In this document: positions 31,637 through 42,334 of the stretch, one piece after another
Numbering within the stretch: position 1 is the first letter of the stretch
Layout: each line of letters starts with the position of its first letter
Notes under the pieces: model-generated
What the model was told of the DNA's origin: nothing
The model's input: the letters and a program-made list of their open reading frames with translations, nothing else
Database searches by the model: none
Assembly: GCA_035578905.1 (NCBI GenBank)
Contig: JAQJVL010000309.1
Span: 697,501 to 761,500, forward strand
Direction: 5' to 3'
Length of the DNA: 64,000 nucleotides
DNA from: Stictocephala bisonia
Taxonomy: Eukaryota > Arthropoda > Insecta > Hemiptera > Membracidae
Made by a program: the position numbers and the translations under genes

Positions 31637-32700
31637 GGGCTAACGCACACTGGCCCGACCATGACTCCGACAATTCTGGTCGTGGTTATTCCGACCAAGA
31701 GTACAACACGACCCTGACACAATCACGACTCTGAATGCTTCAGTAGCAAAATAACTATATAAAAATTTACCTTTTTGAGCTAAAATATTTTGTATCAAAA
31801 TGTAACTTTTATGCAGTATCATTGCAAATGTACTAATCTTGAAACAAAATGAAAAATGTCTTCATTGTATTCCTTTAAAAAAAGGTGATTCTTCTATTAC
31901 ACCTAATAATCATCAAATAAACACTTTACACAATTTATACTTCATAAATAAATAATACACACAGTTTCAGTTAATGAATGAAAACATAAAAGTATAAAAA
32001 CTAATAGTTAAATTATTAACTAATCAAATAATCTTAATACTACTCCCAGTATAATTGTTTTATTTACTGACTGGAAAGACTATTTTATTTAGAAATGAAT
32101 TCGGTAAGTACATCTTGAGCTACTACACAACTAACTTCATTTAAACATTAACTTGGAGCGTCACAAAATTATTATGTGTATTCTGAATCATGAAAACATT
32201 GTGATTCTGATCTGTTTGACAGATTTCCTTTATTGTTTATTTATTCAAATCTTCATGAATATGTGTAATCGTTTTGAAGGAGTAACAAATTTAAAATGAC
32301 ATAATAAACAAAAAACATTTTACTTACATAAATCAGCTTGCGTGGTTTAATGAGCTGCACTCAATATTCCCCAACATCATTGTATTCTCCTGCCACATTC
32401 CCTTCTTTAACATTATATTTGAATAGTCATCTAACGATAAATTCCATAAATATTTAGTGACCTAGTCGGAGTTGGGTTGTATTCGGGCTAGTGCGTGTTA
32501 CGCCATATTAGTCTATATTATTTTTAGCTGGAGTTGACGTTTGGTCGGGCCCAACCAAACCCTTCTGTCTTTGGACGGACGACCAGACCTTGACTGCCGT
32601 GTTGGACCTCGTCTAATGCGCATCGTTCCATTTGATCCCATGTAAAATTTGGTTGGGCCCAACCAGTCGGAGTCGTGGTCGGGCCAGTGCGTGTTAGCCC
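31637..32700. mobile_element. PIF/Harbinger-type MITE with ~35-bp TIRs
   Basis: The left end GGGCTAACGCACACTGGCCC and the inverted right end GGGCTAACACGCACTGGCCC extend as inverted repeats of about 35 bp (to ACTCCGAC). TAA flanks both sides (31634-31636 and 32701-32703), the 3-bp TWA duplication of PIF/Harbinger. Secondary copies of a GGTCGGGCCCAACC / GGTTGGGCCCAACC motif lie near the right end. No coding capacity. It is in the EBP2 intron. Confidence 0.85.
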
Positions 32701-32703
32701 TAA

Positions 32704-34605
32704 TAAGTAGGGGTCCTTATAAGTGTACATTGGGAAAGCATTCTAGAGACTAAAAATAAGACTGAGAGTAACATTTTGTCAACATTTAGCCAACAAAACA
32801 TTCATAGATTTGTATTTGGAAGATTGGCAGGGCTTAATACTGAATTTTAAAATGTTATAATTCCAAGATATTGTAATTAATCTATTTGTTGATTGAAATT
32901 TCTCTCTCTCTCTCATATACATACCTGCTTTCATCCGGGAATACCCTCACTGAAAATCTGTACTGCTAAGTCAGTCAATTGGACCCTTATATATATTTTA
33001 AAACTATAAGTTATATATTGATTTTTTTATTGTAATTATGGTATATTACCGTTGCCGATTCTATGTATTCCATTCATACATCACAATAATTGTTTAATTA
33101 TGTAAAATTTGTTCTGCTAAGCCAGTCATTTTATATTATGCCCGGGATGCCAGTCATGTAAAAGTTGAACGGTTAGCCTCTCAGGTATAGGTGTAAGCTG
33201 CCCGTAATGCCAGTCAGTTATTTTTAACTCACAAGAGAGAACATCCGCTTTGGTTGTTCAGCTATGTTCTTTCGCTTCACTTTTTCAAAGACAATGATTT
33301 AAAACCTTTATTTCTTGAATGTTCCCAACTTATGCTGGTTGTCAATGTAATTTAGAAAATTCTTTATGGTATTTGGGCCTTCCCAAGATCCAAGTGTCCT
33401 ATGAAATAGCATGAAACTTATAATATAAATAATTTTCTTTATAATACTTTGAATTACATTTTATATATCTCGTTTTATTGGCTTGACCATCTCCTGCAAA
33501 TTTAAAGTTTTTACCAAATGTAAATTGAATATAAAGTTACAAACGTAGAACATATAAATGCCAAATACTTAAAAATCAGTTAATTTACCTTTTAGATTAC
33601 AGATAATTTCATGGACAGCTTTAGAAAATATGCAACACATATTTACAATTTAACATTACTAAATGTATGGAAGCAAAAGTAAATAATAGAAACCCCATTT
33701 TACAATTACTAAATTATAAATATCTAACTGTCCATCAGAATGTGGAGTCAAACAATTTGAGTTTCCGTCAAAGATTCTTATTCTGCTTTAGTGGACAAAA
33801 AAAAAAAAAAAAAAAAACTTCTTTCTTTATATATGTCAATATGAAGGCAAACACTCCCATGTACACAGAAACACCTACACATAACCAAAAACTGAAACAC
33901 TATTTGCACCAGCTACCGCTAAACATCCACTCTTCTCAATGACAGGTGCAGAACTGGAATTTTGAAGTTATAAAACATTGTTTGGTGCGCACAGATTTTC
34001 TGAAACAAAGTCATACAACTTCCTTTGAACTTTACTGACTCTGGATGGGAAACAAAAAAAACACAGGTTTAAAACAGATTGTAGGTGTTTTATAATAAAG
34101 TTTATAAAAATTTCATTTTTTTTAGCCACATTCCTTAACAAAAGTTATAAAACATTATTTTATAAACAATGTATACAACACTTTATTTTATTACAAAACT
34201 TTGTTATGCTGGTCAAACCTATTTGAAAAAAAAATAAATACAAATGTCCTTGCACATCAAAAATTTCAATTCATGATTTTTTAGTGCATTAAAATTTGGT
34301 CTTCAAATAAACGCTTATACAAATTATTGATTGAAACCATTATAATATTACTTAGTATCGTTATGATTCTCGTTTCTTCCTGGAAACAATTATATGCTAT
34401 TTGTATATTTTAAAATTATTTTTACTGGTTAAACTATGTTAGGTACTATGTTATGTACGGCCGTGCTGCCCGTGTTAATTTTCAACCCCTAAAACTAACC
34501 CTTATTTATTAGAAATGTGAGATGTTTGAATTTGTCTAGGGTAAGACAGTTAGACCTACCTTCAGTTTAAATTTCATAATTTTACAACACTTTTTGTCTG
34601 GCTCA
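32704..34605. other. Intron sequence, no gene; includes a (CT)n and an A-run
   Basis: AT-rich intron of EBP2. It holds a short (CT)n at about 32900, several copies of a GCCAGTCA-like word at 32970-33230, and an uninterrupted A-run near 33797-33818. I see no gene or element termini. Confidence 0.5.
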
Positions 34606-34609
34606 GATG

Positions 34610-35630
34610 TCTTACTGCTTGGAGTGTGCTACCGCCCAGCCAGAGTGGGGCATCTGGCAGACTTTGAAAATACACTTTTGCGTTATATGTCCGGATATAA
34701 TAAGAGTTATGCTCATGGGAGACTTTAACACTGACTTACTCAAGGATAAACACTGATATGACTACAGACTTCTTACTTCAATATTCCAGTCATGCAACTT
34801 AACTGTCCTGCCATTTGACCTTACATACCACACTGCTGAGTCAGACACCCTTATTGATCCTTTGGTTATTTCAGACCCTCAGGATACTGTCCATCATGGG
34901 CAGCTTCCAATTCCATTGGTATCTAGACATGACCTAATTTTTGGCATATCTTACCTTAAAATTCAACATTCATCAAGTATAGAGATTTCAAACAAATGAA
35001 TAAAGCTGCGTTCTTAGTTGATGTCCTAAATAGCCCATGGCATGACATTGAAACTTTGCAAAATGTTGATGACATGGTTGACGCTTTTAACCAAACCCTC
35101 CTAAACATATATGACAAACATGCGCTAGTTGTTACCAAGTGAATTTCTAAACGCTTTGTATTACTGATGACATACAACATTCAATAAATTGCAGACAAGA
35201 CACAATACTGACACTTTTTGATTTTTTAAAAGCATTTGATTGCATCAACCATAAACTTCTTCTTTTGAAGCTCAGGGCTGTAGGGTTTTCTGAACATGTA
35301 ATCTCGTGGTTGAGGTCTTATTTTATCTGACCAGCGGCAGCCTATACAGATTGATGACCAGATATCTGACTGAGAACGAAAGACTACTGGTGTGACCCAA
35401 GGCTCAATCTTAGGCCCTCTTTTGTTCATCCTCTACGTACGTAATATAACCTCATGTATCTCACACTGCAAGTACCACATGTATGCTGATGATCTTCAAA
35501 TCTACCTAAACTTTAGACCTGACAATGTGAATTATTGTATAGAATTAATGAATATCTGAAACATAGTAGAATGGGCAAACAAAAATTGTCTCAATTTAAA
35601 CAGCAATAAGACAAAACCTATCATTATAAA
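34610..35630 (+). pseudogene. Non-LTR endonuclease and reverse transcriptase, decayed
   Basis: The endonuclease part shows GVCYRPARVGHLADFENTLL, LTVLPFDLTYHTAESDTLID and VSRHDLIFGIS. Near 35160 a deletion joins the linker to the RT, which shows LTLFDFLKAFDCINHKLLLL (first Asp), TGVTQGSILGPLLFILYV, MYADDLQIYL (YADD) and WANKNCLNLN in changing frames with stops. The C-terminal parts are at 36345-36553 and 39280-39760 (RRDEHLTPYYIRSKVLNV). The wording differs from the KKGPKD-type elements elsewhere in the window, so it belongs to a separate family. Dead copy. Confidence 0.85.
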
Positions 35631-36336
35631 TAGAGATGTGCTAAATAAGCTTAAGCAGCAGCTTATTAAAGTAAGCAGCTTAGCTAATACACAGTTGGGT
35701 GAGAATACTTGCTTTTTGGCAGCAGTTATCCTCGTCCAACAGTAACAGAAAATAGGTTGGTCAACAGCAGTGAACAGTAAGCGCTTTTCTATATTAGTTG
35801 CCGTCTACAGCTCTCTTGCACTGTTATGATGCGGCTAATGTGAACTTGGGATGTGCTAAATAAGCTGAAGCAGCTGGTATATTGAAGTAATCAGCTTAGC
35901 TACTAAACAGATGAGTGAGAATACCTGCTTTTCGGTAGCAGCTATCCCCGCCCAACAGTTACAGAAAGCAGGTAGGCCTATGCCAAGCGCTTTTCTGTAT
36001 TAGTTGCTTTCTGCAGCTCTTTTGTACTGTTGCGATGCACTGTCATTTTGTACGATATACTTTGAATTAAATGTTCTATTAATGGATAGGTATGCACAAA
36101 TTTTATTAAGCAATCTCCAAGAAATTGTATAGCCTTGTCTTTGTAGATTTGCTATAACTGTTTGATTTGTATGTATGTATCAAATATTCTATTTGATCTT
36201 ATAATTTAATTAAAAGCAAGTTTAAAGCTGGCTTAGCAATTTTCAGTTAACAACAGTATACAGAAACAACGTGCCAATATGTGTGTTATAGCTAAGCTAA
36301 ACTGCTTCTTTCAAACAGCAGTTTGGCACATCTATA
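35631..36336. mobile_element. hAT-type MITE with internal duplication
   Basis: Termini TAGAGATGTGC and, inverted, TATAGATGTGC. The flanks are ATTATAAA (35623-35630) and ATTATAAG (36337-36344), an 8-bp duplication typical of hAT. Inside, a ~210-bp unit starting GATGTGCTAAATAAGCT occurs twice (about 35635-35842 and 35850-36060). Removing the element restores continuity of the surrounding reverse transcriptase. Confidence 0.85.
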
Positions 36337-36555
36337 ATTATAAGTCATGCTTGACTGAAACGTTCTATTGATTTTGATAGTCTTGAAACCATTTATGTTA
36401 ATGAACAAGCTGTTCCTTTCTGCAGTAAAGTCAAGAGCCTTGGGGTAACTATCTATAAAACACTTACATGGAATGAAGCCATCATTATAACCTGCAACAA
36501 GGTGTTTGCAGGAATGCACTCCCTGAAAAGGCTGCAAAGTTTTCTGCCTTTAGAC

Positions 36556-39279
36556 ATTCAAATTCAAATTCCATTTATTGTCATAAAACTACATAGCATT
36601 GACAACGTCACAATACAAGCACATAAATGCTAAGTCAAAGATTCTTAACACTACACAAGTAAATCTAATAAAATATAGCAGTGAGGATTACAATGTACTA
36701 ACTTAAAATGAATTAAAAGTCAAAAATATTTGTACTAAAAAATTCGTCAAGTGAATAAAAAGGGTGCTTTAGGAGCCAGTTAAATAATTTATTACAGAAA
36801 GTTTTTTTGGGATACATATTGAATAAATGGATTAATTTGTTATAGACTCTGATTGAAATTATATTGTGGCTGTTCAATGTTTTACTCAATCTAAAAAAAT
36901 TAATTTTAGCTTGATCTTTGGTCCTAGTGCTATATTGATGTGAACTTTGTTTAATAATACCAGGAGTTCTTAACACATACAAAAACAAATCGAAGATGTA
37001 AATATTAATAACAGTGAGGATATTTAATTTCAAAAATAAGGGTTTGCAGTGCTCTACAGGTCCTGCATTTGAAATAGCTCTAATAGCTTTTTTTTGCAAA
37101 AGTAAAATTTCATCTATCCTACTGCAGTTCCCATAAAAAATTAATCCATATCTAAATATAGACTGGAAATATGCAAAATAAGCTGATCTGATATAATTTT
37201 GGTGTACAGAATGAGACAATCGTTTTAATAAATAAATTACCCTTGATAATTTAATACTAATATAATCAATGTGTGATCCCCAGGAAAGTGTTTTATCTAC
37301 AAACATTCCTAAAAATTTTACATTGTCATCAGGATTATTTTTCAAGAAGCGTTCATCAACAGGTCTTAGAGAAAAAGTAACTTTTTTAGTTTTTTCTTCA
37401 TTTAAGAGAAATCCATTTGATTTAAACCAGTCAGATGCATTTTTAAGAGTATTTTCACAGAGAGATTTTAGTTGTTCAAGATTAGAATTAGAATTAAAAA
37501 ATGTTGAATCATCCGCATAAAGAAAAGTTTTAGTCCTCACAAAGCTTGGGAGGTCATTAATACTAATTACAAATAATAGTGGTCCCAGGACCGATCCCTG
37601 GGGGACACCTTGTGTGACTTGTATTTCCTGGGACCACTCACCGTCCACAAAAACTTTTTGCTTACGATTACAAAAATAGGAACTAAAAAATTTAAGTTGC
37701 CTGCCTGAGATACCGTAATGGTTTAATTTCATTAATAATTCAGAATGATTTACACAATCAAACGCTTTGCTCAGGTCACAGAATGTGGCCTGAGCAAATG
37801 TTTTATTTTCAAAAGCTGATAACACTTCACGAACCAGCATATCTACAGCGTCAGTTGTAGATTTCCCCTTCCTAAATCCGAATTGTGAGTTACTTAAAAA
37901 TTGATTTTTTTCTAAATAGGCACTTAATTGTTCATGGATTATAATTTCAAATAATTTTGAAAAAGTTGGAACAATAGAAATTGGGCGATAGCTCTGCGGC
38001 TTGTCTTTTGGGCCTTTTTTAAGAATTGGGCATATTCGTGATATTTTCAACTCATCAGGAAAAACTCCCTCCATGAGACAGAGATTAAAGCAGTAGGATA
38101 GAGGAATGGCAATATGTGCTATAATTTTTTTTAACAAGTTATTGGACATTAGATAAACGTCACAACTGTCGGAATTTTTGAGTCTACCTGTAGTAGTTAC
38201 TATATCCTCCGGACTTACTAGTCTCCATGCAAAAGTTTGAGAATTGACTGCAGAAAATTGAATTAGCTCCTCTGAACTATATTTAGGACTACTTACTTTA
38301 GTTTTAATGTCATTAACAGATTCAATAAAAAAATTATTAAACATATCGGGTGAGATTCCAGGGTTTGATTTATTTAATGAATTTTGTTTACTTGCATCCT
38401 TTATCACTTTCCAAGCGGTTTTACATTTATTACTACTGCTCTCTATTAAATTGGTATTATATAGTATTTTTGTATCTTTAATTGCTTTTCTGTATTGTTT
38501 TTTCAGGTCTAAAAATTTTTGCTTAGTTTCTAATGAGTCTTTACCATTTCTTTTAATAATAGTATCTAAAAATAGTAATTTTTTTTTCATATTGGCCAGA
38601 TCATTGGAGTACCAATCATGTTTTAATTTAGGGCAGTTGTATGTTTTGACTCTTTTAAGTTTTGAATAGAAATTTATATTGTCTACCAATTTTTGAAAGA
38701 AAATTTGAAAAGTATTAGTGGCAGTGTAATTTTTTAGATTTAATAGGTTATCCCATTGATAAAATCTAAGTTTTTCTGTCAAGCAAATTACTGAGGATTT
38801 TGGTAGGATCATCCTGAAGTAACTGCTTGAGTCAAGATTGTATGGACTATTGTTTTCAGATTGTGTTTTTTTCAGATGACATTTGATGAATGGAGCATTT
38901 ATAATTAGACCATTGTGGTCAGAGAATGGAAAATTGAAAATGTCACACTCAATTGCAACATTTCTTTGGGAATTGACTAAAACATTATCTAGACAGTTAG
39001 CACCTCTAGTTGGTTTACTATTTAAATAATAAAAATTATACTGTCGCAAGATATTGATAAATTGTTTTGATAAATTATTTTGTTTTGTCACATCAAAGTT
39101 CAAGTTGAAATCACCTCCTATAACAGAGGTGTACTTTGGCCAACTAGACAAGTACAATAACAATTTATCAAATGCGTCTAAAAAAATATGCGGATCACCA
39201 GATGTTGAATGGTAAATTGAAACAATTATTATTTTTAGCCTATCAATAAAAACTGCAGTAGCTTCGAAATTCATCAAAC
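36556..39279 (-). mobile_element. 5'-truncated non-LTR retrotransposon with open ORF2
   Basis: The minus strand carries a long uninterrupted ORF2 (39277-36713). The 3' end at 36556 is a hexamer microsatellite GAATTTGAATTTGAATG. It is inserted in the plus-strand element at an ACATCAAA-like site present on both sides (36554 and 39278). The 5' end is truncated in the endonuclease domain. Confidence 0.9.
36713..39277 (-). CDS. Non-LTR ORF2 protein: partial endonuclease, complete reverse transcriptase
   Basis: An open frame of 854 codons without internal stops. It starts inside the APE-type endonuclease (IIIVSIYHSTSGDPHIFLDA, IGGDFNLNF, FPFSDHNGLIINA), so the first ~90 residues with part of the nuclease active site are missing. 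The linker is followed by a full RT: ICPILKKGPKDKPQSYRPIS, QFGFRKGKSTTDAVDML, CDLSKAFDCVNH, QGVPQGSVLGPLLFVISIND, FLYADDSTFF, KFLGMFVDKTLSW. A conserved C-terminal domain ends at SLDEFFSTNIFDF. No RNase H. This fits the CR1/jockey-like group. The intact RT with a truncated nuclease indicates a recent but non-autonomous insertion. It is read opposite to its host element and on the same strand as EBP2. Confidence 0.93.
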   Translation of the reverse strand: MMNFEATAVFIDRLKIIIVSIYHSTSGDPHIFLDAFDKLLLYLSSWPKYTSVIGGDFNLNFDVTKQNNLSKQFINILRQYNFYYLNSKPTRGANCLDNVLVNSQRNVAIECDIFNFPFSDHNGLIINAPFIKCHLKKTQSENNSPYNLDSSSYFRMILPKSSVICLTEKLRFYQWDNLLNLKNYTATNTFQIFFQKLVDNINFYSKLKRVKTYNCPKLKHDWYSNDLANMKKKLLFLDTIIKRNGKDSLETKQKFLDLKKQYRKAIKDTKILYNTNLIESSSNKCKTAWKVIKDASKQNSLNKSNPGISPDMFNNFFIESVNDIKTKVSSPKYSSEELIQFSAVNSQTFAWRLVSPEDIVTTTGRLKNSDSCDVYLMSNNLLKKIIAHIAIPLSYCFNLCLMEGVFPDELKISRICPILKKGPKDKPQSYRPISIVPTFSKLFEIIIHEQLSAYLEKNQFLSNSQFGFRKGKSTTDAVDMLVREVLSAFENKTFAQATFCDLSKAFDCVNHSELLMKLNHYGISGRQLKFFSSYFCNRKQKVFVDGEWSQEIQVTQGVPQGSVLGPLLFVISINDLPSFVRTKTFLYADDSTFFNSNSNLEQLKSLCENTLKNASDWFKSNGFLLNEEKTKKVTFSLRPVDERFLKNNPDDNVKFLGMFVDKTLSWGSHIDYISIKLSRVIYLLKRLSHSVHQNYIRSAYFAYFQSIFRYGLIFYGNCSRIDEILLLQKKAIRAISNAGPVEHCKPLFLKLNILTVINIYIFDLFLYVLRTPGIIKQSSHQYSTRTKDQAKINFFRLSKTLNSHNIISIRVYNKLIHLFNMYPKKTFCNKLFNWLLKHPFYSLDEFFSTNIFDF

Positions 39280-39918
39280 ATCAAACTGATCCTGGTCAAA
39301 TCACTTATTTTTCCATACTTTACTTACTGCAACTCTGTTGTAAATGATATGACTGTATCACTTAGTTAAAGATTGCAACGTTCATAAAATTATTGCCTCT
39401 GTTTTGCTTTTGACTTGAGACGTGATGAGCATTTAACTCCATATTATATTTGATCAAAAGTTTTGAATGTACTGATCAGAGAAAAATTTAAATCCTTTTA
39501 TTGGCTCACTCTTTTATCAATTCAAAAGTTCTTAAATATTATGATACGTTTTAACTTGTGTCTCAAATTAGTGCGAAGAGTTTGCGATCAGGTTCGTCAT
39601 TCTTACGCACGCCTCACCATAGAACTGCAGCTTATGACAAGAACCAAAATAATCAACATACAAGAAGCTTCATGAAAGTTGATTGTCAATATACGTAGCC
39701 TATATCCCCAAAGATATTAGAGGAAAGTCATTTGTATAAAGCAAGAACAAAAAAGATCCCAGGAAGGAGTCGTGTGGGAACCTCTCACTGATTAATTAAT
39801 TTAAACATATAATCACTAAGTGCTATTTATAAATTGTTTTGATATGCAATTTATTATATTATAAATTTAACAAAAAGATAATTACATTTAATTAATCCAA
39901 GGAAGCTTTTTGCCTCAC

Positions 39919-40119
39919 CTTTTGCATATGTGAATCAGACTTAGCCATTTCTGCAAAATAATCATCTGGACGCTTTGTTGGAATTCCAAGAGCTTTAAGG
40001 CGAGCTAATCCCTCTAGAACTGCAGCTTGGGCTTGTCTATGAAAACTGGTTTCTCTTTTAAATTCATTTATGGCAATGCTTTTGTTATTTGAAATATTTT
40101 GAGATGAGTGTTCTTCAAA
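39919..40119 (-). CDS. EBP2: EBP2 homologue, internal exon (core signature)
   Basis: This 201-bp exon lies between acceptor TTGTTTCAG (40120-40128) and donor GTGAGG (39918). It encodes FEEHSSQNISNN, then FKRETSFHRQAQAAVLEGLA, LKALGIPTKRPDDYFAEMAK and SDSHMQK. The segments 'FYRQAQAAVL', 'PTKRPxDYFAEMAKSD' and 'MQK' are the diagnostic core of EBP2 proteins. Both ends are in phase 0, agreeing with neighbours. The family binds pre-ribosomal particles in the nucleolus and is needed for 27S pre-rRNA processing. The exon lies just upstream of an 8.8-kb intron. Confidence 0.96.
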
Positions 40120-40239
40120 CTGAAACAATAATAATATCACACGCAAAATATAAAAGTAAAGACTAAGCATGCTTTCAATAGTTAATTTGAAAATTATATG
40201 TATTTTAACATTTTTGTTATAAGACTCACCAAACCAATT

Positions 40240-40345
40240 CTGCAGAGGAGCACCATTACAGCATGGGCGAAACATTTGGTGTTGTAATTACCACCTTGAT
40301 GCGGTCATTAACTGAAACTGTAGTTTTAGTAATGACACCTAAGCA
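40240..40345 (+). mobile_element. Fragment related to the 44.1-kb palindrome repeat
   Basis: CATGGGCGAAACATTTGGTG, ACCTTGATGCGGT and GAAACTGTAG appear in the same order and spacing as in the right arm of the palindrome at 44185-44299 (TATGGGCGAAACGTCTGGTC, ACCTTGACGCGGT, GAAACTGTAG). It is a single, diverged, non-inverted copy in the EBP2 intron. The family may be Penelope-like (see the palindrome entry). Confidence 0.55.
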
Positions 40346-40349
40346 TAAG

Positions 40350-41710
40350 CCAATGAGTTAAAATAAAACCCAAATTAATTTATCTTCCAGACTAATCTTG
40401 GAAGTTGTAGGCCTAGTCTTTCAGATTCCAGCCTCTATAAAAAGGCCTAGATAGGATAATGAGTAGAGCATCCTTTCTAAAATTGTCTTCACTTATTTAC
40501 ATGATTGTAAAGTTGAACTTTCCTTTAATTACAGAAACTATGTTCAGTTATTTATTGAAGAAATCAATGACGAAGGGATTTAAAACAATTTGAAAAACTA
40601 ACGAAGTACAGGTGTACTGCAAATAGTGTTATATAACTATACTAACTTTAGTAACATTTAATTTGTATCAATAAATACATATTTATTTAGTTACAATATG
40701 AAAATTACCATACTATTATCCCACAGCTTCAATTACTCAATGAAGGACACGTTCTTTTCCCATTAAGATCTAAGTTACCATTACTGCTTTCACCCTAAGC
40801 ATATCAAGCTGATATAATATTGGTGGCCTAAATTGAAGATATAAAATCTTGTGCAGAACATAAAACTAACCAAAACAAAACATGTAAAAGTGGCAATAGA
40901 GGCTAGAATAAATGAGCAATAAAGTTAGAAATCAATGATTTATTAAGCGAATATAAATCACTTTATTTGCAAAAGATATTCACAAAACGGTGAAGTTAGG
41001 GCGCTTTCTAACAGTTAACCTTAAAAGATGACAGAATTTTAATACATCTCAGAGTGTCATTAGAAATTATAACGGAGGCAATATTTTATCAACAATAGGT
41101 TAGCCACAGGTTAAATTAGACATACTGGTCTACAAGTCTGAATTGCTTTATAATAAAAGCTAAAATAAATAATTTTAAATAAACTATCCCAGTATTGATA
41201 TTACGATTGAATCATGAGTATTAGAAAGTTACAGAGAAAAAGTTTCGTTTTTAAAATTAGAGTTGAGGAAAATCTTTGGCACAATGCCATATGGATTGAT
41301 AAAGAATTAAAAAAAAACAGTTTTAGAAAGCATTAGGAAAAATTATACGCAGATTGTTGACTGGAGGTAAATGGAGAGGAAGATCTGCAATAATCCAAGT
41401 GTCTTCATGGGAACCAGATAGCAGAAGAACTTTTAGACAGAATAGGAATTTGAAATGGAGGAACCAAGCTGAAAAAGATATTTGATATTCAACAGCAGAA
41501 GATAGAAAGGAGCTGAGAATTACTGTTGGTGCCTAATGAGGTTTCAATACCACTGAGGAGGAAAATAAAAATTCTCAGCTAATTATACTATTACTTTTTT
41601 GTTTACTTTTCTACTCCACAATTGATCCAAGAAGAAAGGTAGGTTCCTAAAATAAATCTATGCTGTCTTAAAATAAATTAATCCTGCAAACACTCCAAAA
41701 AAGGTAACAT
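40350..41710. other. Intron sequence, no gene seen
   Basis: AT-rich EBP2 intron. A region at 41290-41560 has several purine-rich runs (AGAAGATAGAAAGGAGCTGAG) but no readable protein. Confidence 0.45.
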
Positions 41711-41712
41711 AC

Positions 41713-41820
41713 CTGGACTGCGATTTCTGGCGCTAAGGGAGCAGGTTTACAAACAAGGTCAAGTCGTTCTACCCACTTAAAATTGTTTTTTAGGTCTAAC
41801 AATTTCTGCTTTAGACTTGC
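41713..41820 (-). CDS. EBP2: EBP2 homologue, internal exon
   Basis: The 108-bp exon sits between acceptor TTTTTTGTAG and donor GTATGT and encodes 36 residues starting ASLKQKLLDLKNNFKWVERL and ending EIAVQ. The 'LKQ...F...WVERLD' pattern is conserved across EBP2 proteins just upstream of the core signature. Phase 0 at both ends. The open frame and canonical splice sites show it is a true exon, although it is too short to stand out as a reading frame. Confidence 0.93.
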
Positions 41821-41921
41821 CTACAAAAAATCATTATCAATATTAAATTATGACAAGATACATGATATATAGAAAGTCTTTACTCATACAAAAAAAAAAA
41901 AAAAGGAAAAAACTGTGATTA

Positions 41922-42330
41922 CAGTAAAACCTCACTAGCACAACACTGGTTGTCAAGTTTGGGGGTTGTGGAGTTATCCATAACATTGAACATTTTTAAT
42001 GTTTTTTTTTTTTATAAGAAAAAATAGTACACTAGAATCAAATTATAAATCTATTAATTACATGTACAAAGTTACTAGATCTGCAAAGAAATCCTGAAAA
42101 TCCATAAATTACAGTAAAGCTAAATGTGCTGAAAAAATTGTTTAATTTGTTTTTCTTTCTCAATTCGGCACCTGGTTGCTTCATCACAGAGTCGCCGGGG
42201 CAATACAATATCTACTGCGGGTGCAGACAATCCTTGTTGTATATACATAATCTAAAGCCAGCAAAACTTGCACCCCATCAGCGATTGATTTTAGAGTTAC
42301 CCAGAGTGTTGAGTTAGAGACATTTTACTG
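41922..42330. mobile_element. pogo-type (Tc1/mariner) MITE, 409 bp
   Basis: The ends CAGTAAAACCTCACTAGCAC and, inverted, CAGTAAAATGTCTCTAACTC continue to a common CAACACT, with TA flanking both (41920-41921, 42331-42332). Such CAGTA-starting termini are typical of pogo/Tigger-derived MITEs. No transposase. It lies in the first known EBP2 intron. Confidence 0.8.
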
Positions 42331-42334
42331 TAAT

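Larger units (their letters stand above)
34610..39760 (+). mobile_element. Non-LTR retrotransposon (host element) carrying two later insertions
   Basis: Plus-strand segments form one element: 34610-35630, 36345-36553 and 39280-39760. The middle gap is a hAT MITE (35631-36336) and the second gap a minus-strand non-LTR element (about 36556-39279). The reading frame resumes across each insertion: HSLKRLQSFLPLDI before, KLILVKSLIFPYFTYCNSV after. A 5' endonuclease part and the N-terminal half of the RT are missing or deleted. Confidence 0.85.
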
